DNA of 64,000 bases, taken from assembly GCF_051020765.1 (NCBI RefSeq), contig NC_134948.1:6874501-6938500 (forward strand), written 5' to 3'. Below the pieces are notes generated by a model. That model worked only from the letters and a program-made list of their open reading frames with translations. It did no database searches and was not told the DNA's origin. Source of the DNA: Lasioglossum baleicum (Eukaryota; Arthropoda; Insecta; Hymenoptera; Halictidae). A program made the position numbers and the translations under genes. Numbering within the stretch: position 1 is the stretch's first letter; each line of letters begins with the position of its first letter. Positions 24,173-36,299 of the stretch are shown here, one piece after another.

Positions 24173-24469
24173 AAAAAGGGAAGGACCCCAAGTGTCCGAT
24201 TTTGATAATTTTTTGTGAGATGATGGTATACATATAGATCCCTAATTATGTATGCAAAATATTAGGTGTAGTTACTCAATAGTTTCAAAGATATAAACAA
24301 TTAAAGTTTCAAATCACGCAACGGTATGAAACTTTAATTGTTTATATCTTTGAAACTATTGAGTAACTACACCTAATATTTTGCATACACAATTAGGGAT
24401 CCATGTACCATCATCTCGCAAAAAATTATCAAAATCGAAGTCGGACACTTGGGGTCATTCCCTTGTAAG
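24173..24469. mobile_element. Giant near-perfect palindrome (foldback element)
   Basis: The arms 24173-24311 and 24327-24469 are inverse copies around a 15 nt loop. For example 'gtagttactcaatagtttca' at 24270 is mirrored by 'tgaaactattgagtaactac', and 'ccccaagtgtccga' by 'tcggacacttgggg'. Only a few mismatches and small gaps separate the arms. There is no frame. A foldback DNA transposon or a recent inverted duplication would both explain it. Confidence 0.85.
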
Positions 24470-25620
24470 TTCGTGACCTCCACATTTTCTGAAACAAAGT
24501 CATTCATATATGTTTTTAAGCATGAGTATTTTATATCAAATAAATCTAAAAATTCAGAGCTTTCCAATAATATGTATACAGTTCAAAACGAATGGTCACT
24601 GAATGAGGTTATAACGATACAATAAAAGAATTACGAAACAATAGATCGCGAATTTAGTTGCCAATTTAATATAATAAATGACAGCGGATCTCTCATTCTC
24701 GTAAAAGCAATAATCACAAGCCAGTAGCTCCGGCAACTCAACAACCCCATCATCAACATTACTACTCCACAAAAATCTCATAAATTAATTTTACAACACG
24801 CGAAATTCCATTAAATCATAATCAAAACGATCGTGTCATCAATTTCTCCGTTCACATCCCGCCAAGCATTGTAACATCCTGCTGAACAGTCTCCGACGGA
24901 CACGGAGTTGGTCGATCGCACGAGTCGTTTACGCCTCGTCGAATAAACAAACCGATAAAAATCCAACAGTCGTTAACATTTACATGGAAGAACGGCGAAG
25001 AACCTCCTCTGCAAGCGTCTGTTAATCATCGTCTATTAATTAACCCTCTTTTCCAGAACGTTGCAATCGATGATGTCATTCAATCGACAAACTCGCGGCA
25101 TCATTTATCAGTTTTCCCAACGCTGGACAACCATAAATCAATGCGATCAAACGATGCTAATCGGAAACACGAAGTTAATCAATTTATTAAAAAAAAATGA
25201 ACAAAATCAGAAAGTGCAAGAGGATTGTTTAACATCGCAACATGTCAACCATCATTTTTATAAACAAATAAATTTTTCCAGGTACCTCTCACGGACCCAT
25301 TATAATTAATATTAATGGTTTTTCAATAAGATTGAAACACGTCAATCGGCCATTTTCAGGAGAGATCAATGATCGAGGATCAAGATCTATCCTTTATTCG
25401 CATGGATCAACCAAATACTCTTTATATCATTAAAACGAGAAAGAAAAGGAAATGTATATCTCTTGTATGGCTACATTTATTTCAATGCTTAAATATTGTT
25501 CACAAACGAACGAATTTTATTTCATTTAAAATGAAACGCGCGTAACATTCATATTTGTTTGACTTTCTTAAAAGCCTTTATCACGAGTCTGGCTCGTCAA
25601 AAGACGGCAAGGGGTTAATA
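24470..25620. other. AT-rich spacer with weak minus-strand frames
   Basis: Minus-strand frames at 24596-24781 and 24373-24567 are unusually protein-like (acidic start, hydrophobic end) but lack any recognised motif or splice border. 25535-25621 is the second copy of the dispersed repeat at 20862-20960, with 'ggcaaggggttaat' at its end. Confidence 0.3.
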
Positions 25621-27200
25621 CAATCATCGGGAACGATTTTCCAGCTCGGGTCACAACCGACCCGGGCACCGCCGGCGACGTCCACGCGGTTTTCCGGTCG
25701 CGGAAAGCTACTTCGCGACGTCGGTCATTAATCCACCGAGCCGACGAATGATTGATTGTTCGTCACGATCCGTCCGGTTCTGTTTGCGGATGCAAATGGC
25801 CCGGTCTTTTAATCATGCTTCGCTGTGAGGCGCGCCGGCTAATCGCCGCGAAACAAGTCCCGGCCGGTTATTAAGTTAACCCGCACCTACCTGCCGCGTC
25901 GGGAGGAATTCTTCGGAACTCGTTCCCGCAAGTTATCCCCAGCAGCCGCCAACTCACTGAATCTCGTTTTACTGCGAACTGCCGGCCCGGCGAGTCCCAT
26001 AAACCTTTTTTTTACCCAGCCGGAGTCTCGTCCTTGGATCACTATAACGCTCACCGTCGCTTCCAACCTTTTCAAACCGTCCCAAACATCACGATACCGT
26101 CCTCCTCTTGATCAGGAGCCTCGTCAAAAGGAAGCGAATTGCATCGGGCATCTCCAAATTCCGCAAACACCCTCGAACTCCACCTCAAACTCTGTCCAAC
26201 CTCACTGAACCGTCAAGAACCGAGCCTGGGGCTCGGACTAGTACTCCAGGAGCCCCGTAACTCCACGATAACTGTCCCAACTTGGCCTCCAAACAACCTC
26301 AAACTTGTTGAAACTCGTTCAAACTCGGTGAAACATCGTCCTCTTCGATCTCATCCTCGAGAAAATTACGATTGCCCACAAGATACACACAGCACGGGGT
26401 CCAAGAAAAAGAAGACGTGTCCTCGGCGAGTTTACAGGCCCGAGGTCCATCAAATACACAACCCCCCTGGTCCTCGGAAGTGTACAGTCCTCGGGATTCA
26501 ACGAAAATTTTCAGAACTTTGATGGCTGAGCAATGTTCGCTGATAATTTGCACTTCCAGATGTTTTAGGACTGAATCGTGGGCACTGAGCTAGGCTTCTG
26601 TTGGTTTTCCTCGACGAGGATCACGTCCAAGGACGACGGGGAAACGCACGCGGCCGGAAACCGAGAAAAACCGGAAAGGAATAGGAAAATCGAGCAACCA
26701 GCGCCGCGTCTCCAGGGACACTGCGCTCGAACGATACCCACACTACCGATGCGACTGTTTCCCCCCCGTCCCGACGGCCCTGGCACCGTCTACCACGCGG
26801 TTGGCTCCCAACAGCCCCGCCCACAGCCGCTCACTCGACGCACGGGCCGAGTGGGCGGTGTCTATCCCCTCCACGCTCTCCCCACTCCGATTCACTGCCA
26901 CGGCAGGTCTTCCAGCGGTCTGCGAGGCTCCGTCGTCGCACCGCACCGTTTCACCTCCTCTGTCGTCAAATCACCGGTTTGTTAACATTGCTTTCGTTAG
27001 GCATTGAAAGTCGATGATTTGGACTTGTTGGTGACGATGCCCCGGCCAAACACGCACCCAGGATTGGCAGACGAACACTGAATGCTGGGTTTCGTCGGTT
27101 TATGGTGTCCGATTTTGATGGGTTCTGTGGTAAACGATTTTGAGGTGGACGCTTCCAATGTGAAGGGGGTTTCTCGTAATTGGGGACCATGGACTGATTA
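25621..27200. promoter_or_regulatory. GC-rich island with GC boxes and a possible minus-strand 5' exon
   Basis: This 1.6 kb island is far richer in GC than its flanks. 26800-26870 contains 'ccccgcccacagccgctc' and 'gagtgggcggtgtct', typical GC boxes. On the minus strand a donor GCAG then gtaggt lies at 25891, ending a segment that runs from about 26075; it looks more like a non-coding first exon than coding sequence. Many overlapping frames are composition artefacts. A promoter for a minus-strand gene is the simplest reading; linkage to FoxB is speculation. Confidence 0.35.
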
Positions 27201-28570
27201 GAGGGCTCGGTGCTGGACGTTGAATGGTGTAATGCGAGGGCTTACTTTGTTGTCATTTTTTATTTGGAGACTTTTGGAGGAAAGATGAATTTTGATGGAT
27301 TAATTGGTTTGTTGTGTGTGGGTACACATAACGTACTTCCTTGTTGACTAATGATATTTTTTATGGCAGGGGATTTGTTGAAATAAATTAAACTTTATTG
27401 GGACTCATTGCAATTCAAACTTAATTTATTGTGGAAGTTATTTAGTGACTGAATGTAAAATACTTATATCCACGTTGTAATTTCGAGTTTTCGCAAAAGG
27501 GGTGACCGGAAAATCAGAGAAATTTTGGTCATTATGGGAAATGATTTTTTCAACCAAGTTTTTGCTACGAGAATTGAATTAATATTTATTAGAATGGGAA
27601 TTGGTATAATAAGCTTATACATATGTATTGGTGAGAATAGTATGTCTGTCTGTGTTCTTGTTTATTTTAGTCTTCAACCAACATGTTGACAATTTTTACC
27701 AAAACTTTTTTAATATTGATCGAGTATTCTATATTTCTGATTGAATATTCAATCATTGTTGTAGTTTACTTAATATTATTAGTCAGAGTGCATCATGTCA
27801 GAAATAATTGCACAAAGATCATCGAGCAATAAGTACGATAGAAAAAAACAATGTTTACGTGAAGTATAATAGACAGTAGTAGCACTATTGATTGAATAAT
27901 GGGATTATAAAGAACAAGGGGATAGAAGCGTTCTCCTACTTTAGCTACTATCATCAATTTCATGACCACACGAACATTGTAAATAAAAAATGATAAGTTT
28001 CCTGGAAGTACAAAATAATGACAGATTCCAAGAAAAAGTTCAATGAAGTTCAATACTCACGTTATCTATGTATAGTCAGTTTTATTTGTCTCTCAAAAAG
28101 ACAATAAGGAAAAATTCACCATAGTCTAACACTAAACAAAAATTGATTTTGCTAATAGAAATTTGGGGGCATTCGAGTTAACACAAAAATGATTATTCTT
28201 CTTCAATAAATTATTTTCCTTCCACTTGAATAATATCAAAAATACATTAAAAAACATCTTGTTTGATGAATCCCATGAGAAAAAATTCTCCATATTGAAA
28301 ATTACCAAAAATTCATTCCAACTTCAAGTCCGATATCAAATCTACAAAAAAAATTGTACAACATTTAAATTCGTTGCCCCATAATATTCTCTCGCCTAAC
28401 CACCCTTTAAGATGCAAAAAGAACTCCATGAAAAATTCTCCGAACATTACCCAAAAATTGATTTTAATTCCAACTTCTAGTTCGATATCAAATCTACAAA
28501 AAAAATTGTACATTTAAATTTGTTACTCCATCATTTTCTATTGCCTATAACTAACCCCCACAATGCAAAA
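27201..28570. other. AT-rich, no gene seen
   Basis: Only simple AT-rich sequence is seen. A 180 bp stretch at 28310-28395 and 28455-28530 is partly duplicated ('gatatcaaatctacaaaaaa'). Confidence 0.4.
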
Positions 28571-29410
28571 ACAACCCCACAAAGCAGCAACAAAAGCGGC
28601 CACCGTCCTCTGAAAAACCAAGTCACAGACCTCTCCATCAAAAGCCGATCAGTCTCGGAATCGTTAAGAAGGTCCGCATCTCCGTATTTTTACGGGCGTC
28701 GGTCCGGAGAGAGAAGGTGTTAATAAATCCCGGCCCACACGAAAGGGAACACACATCCAACAAATCATGTACAAAAGACGACGAGCGTATTTTCTGCCGG
28801 CCCGTAAGTCCTTCGATTACGCGCATATTCAATCTCGTGATCCGACTAATCCTTCCCTCGTCGGCGCAAAAACACACATTCTGCCCCCACCCTCCATCCA
28901 CTCGAATCGCGTCGAGCGACGTCTCCGCCCCTTCTCCACCCCTTCCCCGCGCTCTCCGCCCCGAAGCCACTCGCCGTTAATTATTTTCGGTCGCGCCTCT
29001 ATCCCGCTGGCCCCTCCACCCGCGCGCCAGGACTCCCCGCCCTGTGGGTGTGGTCTACGGCCAATTAGCGCGCAGCGTTGCCTGAGCTGGCACGTGGGGG
29101 GCCGTGCTAGAGTGGTCCGAGACTTCAATTGGCCGTGGGCGTGGCTAAGGAACAGCGGAAGACCGAGTCAGCAGGTCTCGGCCGGAGTTAAACCATAAAA
29201 AGTTACGGGATGATGATGACGGGGACGCAACGGGAGATGGGAACGGCAACAAGCGTTCTCTCTCCTTCTCCCTAGGGAAACCAGCACCGCCCCGGAGAAA
29301 CGGTAGCAACCACGCGCGAAATATTTTGATCGATCGTCGCCCGGATTCGGACGGCACGTCGTTAACCGGCCCGACGAAGGAGACGACGACTGGGTCCATC
29401 TCAACCCCTG
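28571..29410. promoter_or_regulatory. GC-rich island with CACCC/GC boxes
   Basis: The segment is GC-rich and CpG-rich. Around 29035-29155 it carries 'gccctgtgggtgtggtcta' and 'ggccgtgggcgtggctaagg', closely spaced Sp1/KLF-type boxes. Frames on both strands lack protein features. It is probably a promoter or enhancer, but no adjoining exon was found. Confidence 0.35.
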
Positions 29411-29725
29411 ATAATCACGGTTCCTGAATATGGAGGCTGAGAAGAATAGGGTGTAATGGTACGTAGAATGAGATCAAGGGGATTATGGGGATGAATTGAG
29501 GAGCGAGGTAAATTCTTTCAATTGGATTTTTGGAAATTCGAGAATTAAACGAGGCATTCAATTTTATTGTATAATACATGTTGGAGAACGCTGGGACGAT
29601 GTTGTTGGTGTTGACTAATGGTAGCTGTTTGGAAGACAATTTTGATTGAGTTCGGGGTTGTTTTTAAGTTATGTTAAAAAATTGAAGAGGTATTACAGTA
29701 TGCCTTTATTGTTATATTGTTTATA

Positions 29726-29988
29726 CAGGGTGGGCCGGAAATCGTAGTAGGGGGTGATTCCACATTCAATAATCAGTCGACAGAAAGGAATAACATTTTT
29801 TCATTTGGCAGCTCGTTTTCGAGATAATCAAGTTTGACAATGCAGCTAATACTATTTTCTCGTAGCTCAAGAGTATTTTCTCGAAAATGAGCTGCCAAAC
29901 GAAAAAATGTTATTCCTTTTTTTCGATGTATTTTTGCATGCAGAGTCACCGCCTGACCGGTTGTACTACGATTTCTGCCCCCTCCCCC
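29726..29988. mobile_element. Foldback MITE with CAGGGTGGGCC terminus
   Basis: After TA, the left end reads 'cagggtgggccggaaatcgt' and the right end contains 'gtactacgatttctgccccc', a decayed inverse. Inside, 'aacattttttcatttggcag' is mirrored by 'ctgccaaacgaaaaaatgtt'. There is no transposase. Confidence 0.7.
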
Positions 29989-30584
29989 TTGTATTGTTGT
30001 TATTACAACATTTTCTTTGTCATCACTCATTTTTATATTGTTGTCATATAATATCATAATGAATAGAATCGAGGAATTTAGTAAGGTATTAAATGACACT
30101 GTTCGAAGAATATTGGTGGGGAATTGTTAATGTTTCTCGGCAGTTAATGGATTCTATACATTCAAAGTAGAATGTAGATCATTTTTAACTGAAATAAGTG
30201 AAATTGTGTGATCAAATAAAAGATGTTAAATTTAATCATTAAAAGAATATTAAATTATGAAATTATTTTAATATCAGTCTTGTGAACTGACATGGAGATT
30301 TGTGGTTTTAATTGAGACACACTAATTAAAGAAGACCAGAGGATTTGATTCATAGTAAATTGTTTTATGTAGCTATGTCTTTTATATCTCATCGACCTGT
30401 TCTTAAACAAATTAACTTTGATATGCTTCACATATTTAACTATGATATATTTTACACATATTTTAAATATTAAATCATCACTCTTTAGAAATAATACCTC
30501 ATTCATTTTTTCATCAGAATTCAAATTAATAAACGTATCCTAAATAATGTATAAATCCACATTATAAAAATTTTTAACAAACGA
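29989..30584. other. AT-rich spacer, no gene seen
   Basis: Low-GC sequence with only short frames on the minus strand; nothing recognisable. Confidence 0.4.
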
Positions 30585-31225
30585 ACACATTAACAAATCT
30601 CAAATCTTACGACTCAATAAGAGACAAATTAAACATCCCAATGCATATATCTAAAAAAATGAAGAAAATCGTAAATAAAATTCCCAAAAAGAAATCTTTT
30701 AAACTGCAATTCCCACTGCATTCCTAAAAAACAAGCAGCAAAAGATTGCCGGTTAACCGATCTCAGAATGATCCGGGGTCGGTGCAACAAAAAGTGGAGG
30801 CACTGTCCAGTAACAAATTACGTTTCGTGCGTAAACACATTAACAAATCTCACAACTCAAAAAATGAAGAAAATAGTCAATAAATTTCCCAAAAAAAAAA
30901 CTTTTAAATCGTATAAACACATGAACATCAGTGACTGATTCAGTAGTTATTAGGGATGTTAATATTTCTTCTTTCTCAGTTACGAATTCAGTAGATGTTG
31001 TCGTGTCTTCAACATCAGTGATTGTGTATACATATTTATTTAGTAGTAGATGTTAACGTTTCTTCAACATCAGTGACTGCAAAAACACATAAACTGCAAT
31101 TCCCACTGCACTCCTAAAAAACATGCAACAAAAGATTGCCGGCTAACCGATCTCAGAATGATCTTAGCTCGATGCAACAAAAAGAGAAGGCACCGTCCAG
31201 TAACAAATTACGTTTCGTGCGATTT
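30585..31225. repeat. Direct duplication of a 250 bp segment
   Basis: 'aacacattaacaaatctca' (30585) is repeated at 30835, and 'ctgcaattcccactgcattc', 'aaaagattgccggttaaccg' and 'ccagtaacaaattacgtttc' (30706-30833) recur almost unchanged at 31092-31222. The second copy has an extra 130 bp insert containing 'aacatcagtgact' repeats. Confidence 0.8.
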
Positions 31226-31910
31226 CAATATCGTTAAAAAGCCGGTTCCCATCCTGCAAACAATTTATCCACGCCGATCAGCCGGCCGACGTGATAATCC
31301 GGCCTCGCCGGTCCACTTAGGCTTCCACCTGCCGAGCTGTTTAGCATATGCAGTCTTCCACAATAGCCTTGGACTGTACCAAAACGAGTACCAGTACCGG
31401 CGATCATAGTTAATGCATCGATCGGTAGCGCGGTGTGCCCTAACTTCCGACCGTTTATCCGCAGATCTGCTCGTCCATCCGTCTTTTTGCGCAAAGCTGC
31501 CAGCCAATTCGACGAATTCAATAACTTCGGTGTCCCGTGCTCTCGAGCAACGACCTTGCCCCTCCCCCTCAGCGACCTGTCATCCCCTCCGACGACCTGC
31601 AGAGAGCATAGAGGCGCGTCTATTGGTCGAAGGGCGTGGCGGCCACGCATAAGGGCGTGGTTAAGGTATGCGAAACGTTTGGGCGAACGCTAAAACCCAT
31701 GGACGTGGTGTCACGCTCCAGAGAACCGGATCGGCGAGCCGCACGAGGGATTATGCGAACCAGGACCAGCCCCTAACTGCTGCACGGGCCCCAACGAGGA
31801 AAGCGAGTTATCGTTTCTTCGTATTGATTCTGCCAGAGCGATTTGCTCGATCGTCAGCATCCTGTGAGGGATTCTTTACTGCTTTGGGATCTTGTTGATG
31901 TAGGATTTTA
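31226..31910. promoter_or_regulatory. GC-rich island with GGGCGTGG boxes
   Basis: Two boxes, 'gaagggcgtggcggccacgc' and 'ataagggcgtggttaagg', sit at about 31630-31665 within a balanced-GC region. Frames on both strands (31234-31650 and others) have no recognisable domain. This is the third such island in 5 kb. Confidence 0.3.
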
Positions 31911-32279
31911 GATTTTTATGGGCTAGGGGAATGGAAACTATCGGGTGTTCTGCAATTGTCCACTCTTCTGATACCTGGATTCAATATGTAGAAGCTAGTA
32001 AGCTATATTAAATGAAATGAAAATTGTATTCAGAATGTTGCTTAATATTCTGCTACACTAACGTGTATGTAAACAATCGTGGACTCAGCTCATAACATTT
32101 TAATTCTCATATCGCTTATTGATTCACTGCTATTTTATTAACAAGAAATGGTTGACGAATAGTCATAAATAATAAAAAATTGTACTGTGAACAAGGTATA
32201 CTAATATTTGAAGTGCCTAGAATGGCAGGAATTTATTTCAAATATGCTTTGATGAATTTAAAGGTATTGATTACTTGCT
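31911..32279. other. AT-rich spacer, no gene seen
   Basis: No frame, repeat or motif of note was found. Confidence 0.4.
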
Positions 32280-33085
32280 GTGTGTACAGCCGCAAATGAT
32301 TCTTGCCGGTTTTCTCATAAGATGCAATGTAAATTCCGGCGCGAATCATCTGCTGCTGAGAATCTCAAAATAGCGCCATTTGACGTAGCGGCAAAACGCT
32401 CAAACTATTCGCTAAATTTTACCATCAGCAATAATTTACCGACACTGATAGATGGCGCCATTTGAAAAACACCGTAGCGGATGCTGAAAACGTAGAATTC
32501 TAAATTGTGGACATTGCCGCGTTGCTTAGAATAGGATTCTACATTATCGTTGAACCAAGAACAGGCGTGGTTTCGGGCCGGTAAGAATACCTCCGCTGAA
32601 TGCGGACAAAAAAAAGTATTCTACATTATCGATACGCGCCACATTAATATAAATAGGATCCTACATTGTCGACATTCGGTACAATGAATCAGATAGGATT
32701 CTGTGGCGGATGCAGATAATGTAGATTCCTGATGTAGATATGAAGATAATGAAGATTTTTGTTAATGATAATTGTATCGATTAATTTGTTAACATTTATT
32801 TTGTTTTTGGTTTCCTACCAACAAATCTATTTATATAACAAATTAGAGCAGATTCTATTTCTTATTTAGAGGACTATCTTATATCCTCTACAGTACGTTG
32901 CAAGTGGCGCCATCTGTCGTTCTCGGTAAATTATCGCTGATGGTAACATTTGGTGAACAGTTTGAGCATTTTGCCGCTACGTCAAATGGCGCTATTTGGA
33001 GATTTTCAGCAGCAGATGATTCTTGCCGGAATTTACATTGCGTATTATGGGAAAACCGGCAAGAATCATTTGCGGCTGTCTGAAC
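32280..33085. mobile_element. Large inverted-repeat element, about 190 bp arms
   Basis: The left arm (32280-32475) and right arm (32895-33085) are inverse copies: 'gccgcaaatgattcttgccg' against 'cggcaagaatcatttgcggc', and 'caaatggcgctatttggaga' against its inverse in the left arm. The centre repeats 'aggattctacattatcg' at about 32527, 32618, 32652 and 32693. There is no transposase frame. Confidence 0.8.
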
Positions 33086-34760
33086 TAATTTGAAATATTA
33101 ATAAAAGCATGGTAAAAATAATAATCGCTGTGAAATCAGTTGTGAAACACGTATATATCGAAAGAAAATGGTGCATAATTATTAATAAACTCAGAATTTA
33201 ATTTTCCAATGAAGATTTTATTGAAACAACAAAAAAGATCGGACTGGTTCGTTTGACGCAGAGTCGCGTTAGAAGATTGATATAGGCGACAGGACGCCGA
33301 GGGAAAAGCGCCGGCTGTAACAAGCTCATAATGACTGGTTACGACGAATAATTATTTTGATGAGCTGGAGTGTACTAAATTAGTTGGCTAACGCGTTCGG
33401 CAGCGAAGCATCGCGGCACCTTTGCTACGTCAGACCTTTCTCTTCTGTTCACATGCCTCACGACTAACTAAACTTTACCGGGGGTTTATAAATACTGTGC
33501 ACTTCCACAGACGACGCCTCGCACGCTAATTAGTTACCCTCCACTATCGTGGAACAAAACGTGGCCGTGTCTTGTCACAATTAATTCGCTCCTGAAAAAC
33601 GTCTCTCCCGATGGAAGGCTGCTTCAACATCCCCGATCGACAGGTTTCAGCTTTCCGTATAATAGTTCGTCAAAAATGATTGGAAATACGAAGCCAGTCG
33701 AATCGTAACAAAATTGTTCAATTTAACGGAACTGATTTTTCTCGTAATAAATTTATTGAAATTTATTCATCATCACTGATGGAAAATGAAGAAAGAGAGG
33801 AGATTTTTCTCGTAATTTTGTTTATTACATACATTCCCGATCAATAGGGGTAACTTTCCGTGTAAAAGTACGTCAAAAATTATCGAAAATACGAAAAGCC
33901 AGTCTCATCGTAACAAAATTATTTAATAACAACGGAGCCGGTTTTTCTTGTAATCAATTTATTTAACAAATTTATTCACAAAAAAAAAAGTAAAAAGTCA
34001 AATTCTGAACCAGTTAATAAATTTAATTTTGTATTTCACTCGAACTTGTTGCAGTCGCGATATCAAATTTGTATGCGCCCCAAATTTCCTTTGATGGAAA
34101 ATGATTATCATAAAGTTCGAGAGGAGATATACGGCAATCGCGAGTTTATTTTAGGAATATCCCAGGATCCTCTTCGATCGCGCTGTAAAAGCGCGAAATA
34201 AAAGAGCATGGCCACGGAATATTTTCATTTTAATAACGAATTTATACAAATGCCCGCGGGCCGGTCCCTGATATCTCGAATTCCGGATATTTCCAATTCC
34301 AAATCGATAGGAATATTAACCGGCATTAGGACGAACGTTCGCCTAATCAGCCGCCATCGGAATCACCGAGCTTCCGGAAGAGGCTTTAAACATTTATTTC
34401 AACTGTGCTGCTTTCTTTAATCACTACCTCCTAAATATGTAAACTGCTCTCAGGTATACCTTCGAATTCTTTTATTAGAACTGGCCGGTCACGTGGAAGT
34501 CTTTTCTTTCTTTATTCGAAACTAGAGTTTCTTGCGACTGTAAATTCAATACAAACTCGGGGACTGTCCAGAAACATATTTTCTTGTGTATTACTTTAGT
34601 CATTTGATTTTAAGCAGGGACCAAAAATAACAGTTAGTATAAAATTTTCTACGATAAAAATCATTAATAAAAAGTTGATTATTATTGAAATTTCAGATAA
34701 TATACACAAAACATAAAGAAAAAAATTCGAAGAACAAAATGATTAAAAAATATCGATTTT
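33086..34760. other. Gene-free region with a lone TATA-like start
   Basis: At 33485-33492 'tttataaata' is followed about 125 bases later by ATG GAA GGC TGC (33611), but the frame is only about 20 codons and no exon partner was found. A frame at 34208-34420 has no protein features. Nothing else is supported. Confidence 0.3.
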
Positions 34761-34859
34761 TATACTTTTTGGTTACAAATAACAGTTATTAGTGTCCAAA
34801 AAGATTGGATCCTCCTCGATAACTGTTACCGAAGAAGAAAAACTGTTTTGATTTCTCAA

Positions 34860-35065
34860 AGCAGTTATCGATGAGAGAAATTCATTTCTATCGCTCATAA
34901 CAGTTATCGATGAGAGTAATTTATTTCAAACATTCATAACAGTTATCAATGAGAGAAATTTATTTCTATCGCTCATAACAGTTATCGATGAGAGAGATTT
35001 ATTTCGATCGCTCATAACAGTTATCGATTATCGAATTTCTTTTCGCTTGTTCATAATAATTATTG
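34860..35065. repeat. Tandem array, 39-40 bp unit, forward orientation
   Basis: Six units of 'cataacagttatcgatgaga' followed by 'gaaatttatttctatcgct' are seen. Each contains the near-palindrome TAACAGTTA, a Myb-type core. The last unit is decayed and supplies the ATG of the frame at 35066. Confidence 0.85.
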
Positions 35066-35254
35066 ATGAGAAAATTCATTTTGGTTGCTTATTTATTGAG
35101 TTGTCTACTCTTCTTCGGATGGAGCAAGCCTGTGAAATTCATTGACAAGGTTTCGTACAACAAGACGAATCAACAGACCATAAGAACAACACAAGATCTG
35201 TTTGTTTGTCACATGGTAGCAATTAATTTCACGAATAAAAAATGTATTAAATAA
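35066..35254 (+). CDS. Possible small secreted peptide between convergent satellite arrays
   Basis: A 62-codon frame starts MRKFILVAYLLSCLLFFGWS, a textbook signal peptide (basic n-region, leucine-rich core, small residue near position 20), followed by KPVKFIDKVSYNKTNQQT and a short tail with two cysteines. The ATG and the first codons come from the last unit of the forward satellite array. A possible donor (CACATG then gtagca) lies at 35216-35217, in phase 0, which could link it to the exon at 36068 whose acceptor is also phase 0. No family is recognised. The frame may be chance; the signal peptide is what makes it notable. Confidence 0.3.
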   Translation: MRKFILVAYLLSCLLFFGWSKPVKFIDKVSYNKTNQQTIRTTQDLFVCHMVAINFTNKKCIK

Positions 35255-35309
35255 TTGATTGTCTCCAATTTGAAAGTTGTACTATTTAATAATAACTATT
35301 ACAAATTTC

Positions 35310-35580
35310 CTTCGTCAATAACTGTTATGAGCGATCGAAATGAATTTCTCTCAATTGATAACTGTTATGAGCGATCGAAATAAATTTATTTCATCGAATA
35401 ACTGTTATGAGCGATCGAAATAAATTTTCTTTCATCGACAACTGTTATAAGCGACCGAAATAAACTTCTCCCATTGATAACTGTTATGAGCAATCGAAAT
35501 AGATTTCTCTCACTGATAACTGTTATAAGTGATCGAAATGAATTTCTCTCAGCGATAACATTTATCAGCAAGATAAAAAA
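35310..35580. repeat. Tandem array, 39-40 bp unit, inverted orientation
   Basis: Seven units of 'gataactgttatgagcgatc' followed by 'gaaataaatttctctcat' are the reverse complement of the units at 34860-35065. The two arrays therefore face each other across 250 bp. Confidence 0.85.
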
Positions 35581-36067
35581 TTTTGGGTTACTTATTTGAA
35601 ATACTTGTTATTCTATAACTTTTTTCTTTTTGGTTATAACAGTTATGGTCGCTGATTTTAAGTTAATTTAAGAGTATATTGTTTAGCCTTCATACTAATA
35701 TTGACGCTATTAAAATAATTTCTTACATTATTAAATTTGCTCTAGGGTAATGAAGTTTGGTTTTGGGTTCGTAAAATTTACTGAGTCGTCATTGTAGACA
35801 CCAAGCTTAACCCAAGGTGACCGTCATCCTCAGAGGACTCTCCGGGAAATCATGTATAACTCTGTAACTAATAAAAGTTTTCAACTAAATCAGATGCTCT
35901 CTAAAATGTGTCACATCAAATGCACAAAGATTTTCTGAAGAATCTCTTACAGTTTAAAGAGAAAAAATTCCCAAAAATGAGTTTCTTCACCAACCTCCTT
36001 AAAGCTCTCGATTCAATCTTACGTTATTAAGAAATGTTTTCTGCTTTTTCTGACGAAGTTCTCACAG

Positions 36068-36185
36068 GCTTTATGTGAAGATTGCCGCAGTTTTACGTCG
36101 ATTGCTATGAATAGAACCATGCTCTGCACTCGATACACTATTCTTGCCACACTTAGTCCTTTCGATCAAACACTCTTCGCCAGAG
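36068..36185 (+). CDS. Candidate internal exon (plus strand)
   Basis: A strong acceptor ('tgacgaagttctcacag') opens 39 codons reading ALCEDCRSFTSIAMNRTMLC… and ends AGA G then gtaagt, a consensus donor. The next exon is found 114 bp downstream in matching phase. The borders are good; the protein is not recognised. It may continue from the signal-peptide frame at 35066, which would make a secreted cysteine-containing product of about 100 residues; that linkage is speculative. Confidence 0.3.
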
Positions 36186-36299
36186 GTAAGTATAGTACAA
36201 GCCCTATGGCCTCGAACGACGAAGAGTAATCTACTTTACTGCCATTTGGATTAAGTGTAGCTTCGTCGTTTCTCTCCGTCTTTTTAACGGACATTGCAG

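Noticed and set aside
26139..27007. Several frames of 60-135 codons on both strands
   Set aside because: The GC-rich island lacks stop codons by composition; no frame has protein features and several overlap one another.
33485..33680. TATA box followed by a short ATG frame (MEGCFNIPDRQ)
   Set aside because: The frame is only about 20 codons, the donor is weak, and no second exon was found.
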